DNA of 64,000 nucleotides. Source: an uncultured Cedecea sp. Lineage in GTDB: Bacteria; Pseudomonadota; Gammaproteobacteria; Enterobacterales; Enterobacteriaceae. Under the pieces are notes generated by a model. The model searched no databases and had not been told where the DNA came from. It saw nothing but the letters and a program-made list of their open reading frames with translations. The DNA is taken from NCBI RefSeq assembly GCF_947498825.1, contig NZ_CANMLV010000006.1, positions 1 to 64,000 of the forward strand, read 5' to 3'. Of this stretch, positions 60,954 to 64,000 are shown one piece after another. The position numbers were made by a program, and so were the translations under genes. Numbering within the stretch: the first letter of the stretch is position 1; each line of letters starts with the position of its first letter.

Positions 60954-61952
60954 ATGAATATAAAGGTGTTAGCTTTAACTGCTCTGATGTCTTGCACAAT
61001 GTTCGGTTCTATGGCGCATGCAGCTGATGATCGTATTGGTGTGACGATTTATAAGTACGACGATAACTTCATGTCAGTAGTACGTAAAGCCATCGAGAAA
61101 TACGGCAAAGACTCGCCGCAAGTTCAGTTACTGATGAATGACTCGCAAAACGATCAGTCTAAACAAAACGATCAAATTGATATTTTGTTAGCTAAGGGGG
61201 TTAAAGCCCTGGCAATTAACCTGGTGGATCCGGCTGCGGCAGGTACAGTCATCGAAAAAGCGCGCTCACAAAACGTTCCGGTGGTTTTCTTCAACAAAGA
61301 ACCTTCACGTCAGGCGCTGGATAGTTACGATAAAGCATACTATGTGGGGACTGACTCAAAAGAGTCAGGCATTATTCAGGGTGATTTAATTGCCAAACAC
61401 TGGGCGGCCAATCCAAACTGGGATTTGAACAAAGATGGTCAGATTCAGTTTGTGTTATTAAAAGGTGAGCCCGGCCATCCGGATGCAGAAGCACGTACCA
61501 GCTACGTGATTAAAGAGCTGAATGATAAAGGTGTTAAAACGGAGCAGTTACAGTTGGATACTGCAATGTGGGACACCGCGATGGCTAAAGATAAAGTTGA
61601 TGCCTGGTTATCTGGTCCGAATGCGAACAAAATTGAAGTGATCATTGCTAACAACGATGCAATGGCAATGGGTGCTATCGAAGCGTTGAAAGCACACAAT
61701 AAATCTTCCATTCCGGTATTTGGTGTTGATGCTTTACCAGAAGCATTAAGCCTGGTTAAGTCTGGTGCAATGGCGGGTACGGTACTGAATGACGCCAATG
61801 GCCAGGCTAAAGCGACTTTTGATCTGGCTAAAAACTTGGCAGAAGGTAAAGCTGCTAACGAAGGAACGGAATGGGTTATCGAAGACAAAGTTGTTCGTAT
61901 CCCATACGTTGGCGTTGATAAAGAAAATCTTGATGAATTTATCGGTAAATAA
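60954..61952 (+). CDS. mglB: D-galactose/methyl-galactoside-binding periplasmic protein
   Basis: 332 aa from the ATG at 60954, the same length as E. coli; an in-frame GTG at 60894 is upstream and has no signal-peptide logic. A 23-residue signal peptide ([19 protein letters not shown], then MAHA) is followed by [18 protein letters not shown]. The calcium-binding loop DLNKDGQIQ is present. It feeds MglAC and also the Trg chemoreceptor in relatives. Confidence 0.98.
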   Translation: MNIKVLALTALMSCTMFGSMAHAADDRIGVTIYKYDDNFMSVVRKAIEKYGKDSPQVQLLMNDSQNDQSKQNDQIDILLAKGVKALAINLVDPAAAGTVIEKARSQNVPVVFFNKEPSRQALDSYDKAYYVGTDSKESGIIQGDLIAKHWAANPNWDLNKDGQIQFVLLKGEPGHPDAEARTSYVIKELNDKGVKTEQLQLDTAMWDTAMAKDKVDAWLSGPNANKIEVIIANNDAMAMGAIEALKAHNKSSIPVFGVDALPEALSLVKSGAMAGTVLNDANGQAKATFDLAKNLAEGKAANEGTEWVIEDKVVRIPYVGVDKENLDEFIGK

Positions 61953-61988
61953 ACTACTGTTATCAGCCAGGATGTAGAAATAGAGGTT

Positions 61989-62020
61989 TGTTCACTGGCA
62001 GAGAATATTGCCAGTGAACA
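61989..62020 (+). terminator. Hairpin after mglB, possible attenuator
   Basis: Perfect 12-bp arms tgttcactggca (61989-62000) and tgccagtgaaca (62009-62020), loop of 8 nt. No U run follows directly. Such 3' hairpins protect the mRNA of abundant binding proteins and lower downstream expression. Confidence 0.6.
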
Positions 62021-62172
62021 GCAATTCCGATTAAATTCTTTTTCCTGAATAAATAGCTGCTAGTGAGTAATGCATCAAAACAGTGTGTCAGAAATTTTTC
62101 GATACTCACGTTTGGTACCCGTATTCTTTCACGTTGTTGAGGTGATACCTTTATTTCGTTAATTGAATCGTA

Positions 62173-62299
62173 TATACCCGTCATACTGCAAGTTACTTGG
62201 GTGTTGTCTGCGTCCAGCCCGTCGAATCACAAAGTTTATCTATGCTCGTCGACGGGCTGAACTGGGAGTCTACAAGCAACTCAAATTATTTTGGGTATA
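62173..62299. repeat. 127-bp MITE-like repeat, copy 2
   Basis: It begins TATACCCGTCATACT and ends ATTATTTTGGGTATA, the same length and orientation as the copy at 1765-1891. About 17 differences by hand count, most of them in the last third. Inner inverted pair cagcccg / cgggctg is retained. It sits inside the mgl operon. Confidence 0.8.
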
Positions 62300-62354
62300 A
62301 ACAGCGTGAATTATTTAGGGTCTGGAACTGCTATTTAGCGACACAGGTATAATT

Positions 62355-63875
62355 ATGGTCGACAATAACACAGCTGCGCCGACAGAGTTTTTATTAGAAA
62401 TGACACATATTAATAAGTCATTTCCCGGTGTTAAAGCTCTGGATAATGTAAATTTAAAAGTACGTCCTCACTCCATTCATGCATTAATGGGAGAGAATGG
62501 TGCCGGGAAGTCAACATTATTAAAATGCCTGTTTGGTATTTATAGTAAAGACTCAGGAAGTATTGTTTTTCAGGGGCAAGAAGTTAATTTCTCCAGTGCT
62601 AAAGAAGCACTGGAGAACGGTGTTTCAATGGTTCACCAGGAATTGAACCTGGTATTACAGCGTACGGTTATGGATAACATGTGGTTGGGGCGTTATCCTG
62701 TGAAAGGTATTTTTGTCGATCAGGCTAAAATGTACCGTGATACCAAAAGTATCTTTGAGGAACTCGATATAGATATTGATCCTCGAGCACGCGTTGGTAC
62801 GCTTTCAGTATCTGAAATGCAGATGATAGAAATTGCCAAGGCATTCTCTTATAACGCCAAAATTGTCATTATGGATGAACCTACTTCTTCATTAACTGAA
62901 AAAGAAGTTCACCATCTTTTTACTATTATTCGTAAATTAAAAGAGCGTGGCTGCGGTATCGTTTATATCTCACATAAAATGGAAGAGATTTTTCAGCTTT
63001 GTGATGAAGTCACTGTGCTACGTGACGGACAGTGGATTGCGACTCAACCTTTGGCCGGCCTGACCATGGATGCCATTATCTCAATGATGGTCGGTCGTTC
63101 TCTTAATCAACGTTTCCCGGATAAATCAAACGTTCCGGGCGAAGTGATTCTTTCCGTTCGTAACTTAACCTCATTACGCCAGCCGTCTATTCGTGATATT
63201 TCCTTTGATTTGCATAAAGGTGAGATTCTTGGTATCGCTGGATTAGTCGGCGCTAAGCGAACCGATATTGTTGAGACCTTATTTGGTATTCGTGAAAAAT
63301 CAAGCGGTACAATTACGCTTCACGGAAAGAAAATAAATAACCACAGTGCCAATGAAGCGATTAACCATGGCTTTGCCCTGGTGACAGAAGAGCGTCGTTC
63401 GACGGGTATCTATGCTTATCTGGATATTGGTTTTAACTCTCTTATTTCAAACATTGGTAAATATAAAAATAAAATCGGTTTACTTGATAATACGCGTATG
63501 AAAAGTGACACCCAGTGGGTCATTGATTCCATGCGAGTAAAAACTCCCGGACATCGTACCGCAATAGGATCATTATCCGGTGGTAATCAGCAAAAAGTGA
63601 TTATTGGTCGTTGGTTATTAACGCAACCAGAAATTTTAATGTTGGATGAGCCGACTCGCGGTATTGATGTCGGCGCTAAATTTGAAATTTATCAATTGAT
63701 TGCTGAGTTGGCTAAAAAAGGGAAGGGGATCATTATCATCTCCTCAGAAATGCCCGAGCTATTAGGAATAACGGACCGGATTCTGGTCATGAGTAATGGC
63801 CTCGTTGCAGACATTGTTGATACTAAAACTGCCACGCAGAACGATATTCTTCGTCTCGCATCTGTGCATCTTTGA
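62355..63875 (+). CDS. mglA: Galactose/methyl-galactoside ABC transporter ATP-binding protein
   Basis: 506 aa with two fused ABC domains. The first has Walker [17 protein letters not shown], signature [14 protein letters not shown] and Walker [12 protein letters not shown]. The second has the degenerate Walker [17 protein letters not shown] normal for sugar ATPases (RbsA/MglA class), [15 protein letters not shown] and [15 protein letters not shown]. It powers MglC. Confidence 0.97.
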   Translation: MVDNNTAAPTEFLLEMTHINKSFPGVKALDNVNLKVRPHSIHALMGENGAGKSTLLKCLFGIYSKDSGSIVFQGQEVNFSSAKEALENGVSMVHQELNLVLQRTVMDNMWLGRYPVKGIFVDQAKMYRDTKSIFEELDIDIDPRARVGTLSVSEMQMIEIAKAFSYNAKIVIMDEPTSSLTEKEVHHLFTIIRKLKERGCGIVYISHKMEEIFQLCDEVTVLRDGQWIATQPLAGLTMDAIISMMVGRSLNQRFPDKSNVPGEVILSVRNLTSLRQPSIRDISFDLHKGEILGIAGLVGAKRTDIVETLFGIREKSSGTITLHGKKINNHSANEAINHGFALVTEERRSTGIYAYLDIGFNSLISNIGKYKNKIGLLDNTRMKSDTQWVIDSMRVKTPGHRTAIGSLSGGNQQKVIIGRWLLTQPEILMLDEPTRGIDVGAKFEIYQLIAELAKKGKGIIIISSEMPELLGITDRILVMSNGLVADIVDTKTATQNDILRLASVHL

Positions 63876-63894
63876 TAATTTAGGGGCGATTAAC

Positions 63895-64000
63895 ATGAGT
63901 GCATTAAGTAAAAAAAGTTTTCTAACTTATCTGAAAGAAGGCGGCATCTATGTAGTACTTTTGGTGCTGTTAGCCATCATTATTATTCAGGATCCGACTT
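63895..64000 (+). CDS. mglC: Galactose/methyl-galactoside ABC transporter permease MglC, 5' part
   Basis: 35 codons before the window ends: MSALSKKSFLTYLKEGGIYV then VLLVLLAIIIIQDPT, matching the N-terminus of E. coli MglC (MSALNKKSFLTYLKEGGIYV). The first membrane helix begins at about residue 18. It starts 19 bp after the mglA stop codon and has agggg as ribosome site. Confidence 0.95.
   Translation, partial: MSALSKKSFLTYLKEGGIYVVLLVLLAIIIIQDPT

Larger units (their letters stand above)
61953..62354. other. Expanded mglB-mglA intergenic region
   Basis: 400 bp where E. coli has only a short gap. It contains a strong hairpin after mglB (61989-62020) and a full copy of the 127-bp repeat (62173-62299). 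No gene is seen. Expression of mglA may therefore depend on readthrough or a promoter of its own. Confidence 0.6.

Noticed and set aside
63250-63300. Altered Walker A in the second ATPase domain of MglA
   Set aside because: GLVGAKRTD is the normal degenerate form for MglA/RbsA/XylG proteins, not a mutation.
1-64000. CRISPR arrays, prophage or complete insertion sequences
   Set aside because: No regularly spaced repeats, phage structural genes, integrase or transposase frames were seen.

Overview
The window is chromosomal DNA of a gamma-proteobacterium of the order Enterobacterales. Most predicted proteins align in my memory almost end to end with Escherichia coli K-12 proteins (GyrA, NrdA/B, RcsB/C/D, GalS, MglA/B, LysP, YeiE, YeiB, YejG), and the local order follows two E. 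coli neighbourhoods: yfaE-nrdBA-ubiG-gyrA-rcsC-rcsBD-micF-ompC-apbE-yojI, and proL-yejM-yejL-yejK-rplY-radD-rsuA-bcr-yejG-pdeN-mepS-yeiR-yeiP-yeiW-setB-fruBKA-nfo-yeiH-yeiE-lysP-yeiG-folE-yeiB-galS-mglBAC. It is not E. coli itself: divergence is clear, base composition is moderate, and the accessory genes differ. A deep-branching family such as Budviciaceae is possible, but that is a guess.

Layout. 1-1179: 5' part of a YadA-like trimeric autotransporter running off the left edge, then about 950 bp of AT-rich DNA with a 127-bp repeat. 2135-9767: class Ia ribonucleotide reductase with its ferredoxin (yfaE-nrdB-nrdA, probable NrdR and DnaA sites upstream), ubiG and the divergent gyrA. 10038-18294: the complete Rcs phosphorelay core (rcsC convergent with the overlapping rcsD-rcsB pair), a micF small RNA of 93 nt, and the ompC-type porin. 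18899-23595: apbE, the peptide-export ABC protein yojI and the Mg transporter mgtE. 23821-26121: a small accessory block with DUF1304 and DUF1294 membrane proteins, a RES/Xre toxin-antitoxin pair with a readable promoter and operator, and tRNA-Pro(GGG). 26197-43752: conserved housekeeping genes (lipid A/LPS control, nucleoid protein, bL25, RadD, RsuA, Bcr, a c-di-GMP phosphodiesterase, MepS, a COG0523 GTPase, EfpL, SetB) plus a DUF2157/DUF4401 membrane protein with its GDYXXLXY partner. 44205-47986: fruBKA with two Cra operators. 48225-56567: nfo, a methyltransferase/AraC divergent pair, yeiH/yeiE, lysP, and a FecCD/FecE-type ABC permease and ATPase without a binding protein. 56620-64000: fghA, folE-yeiB, galS and mglBA with the start of mglC; CRP and GalS sites are visible.

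How it fits together: the left half supplies dNTPs and topology control and senses the envelope (Rcs, MicF, porin). The right half is carbon uptake (fructose under Cra, galactose/methylgalactoside under GalS-CRP), lysine and iron uptake and envelope maintenance. The less ordinary items are a dispersed 127-bp terminal-inverted-repeat element (1765-1891 and 62173-62299, a remnant near 57546 and a 33-bp mini-derivative between nrdA and nrdB), the RES/Xre module beside tRNA-Pro, a minus-strand terminator without an adjacent gene at 23677-23702, and the binding-protein-less iron-type transporter. I found no CRISPR array, prophage or intact insertion sequence.
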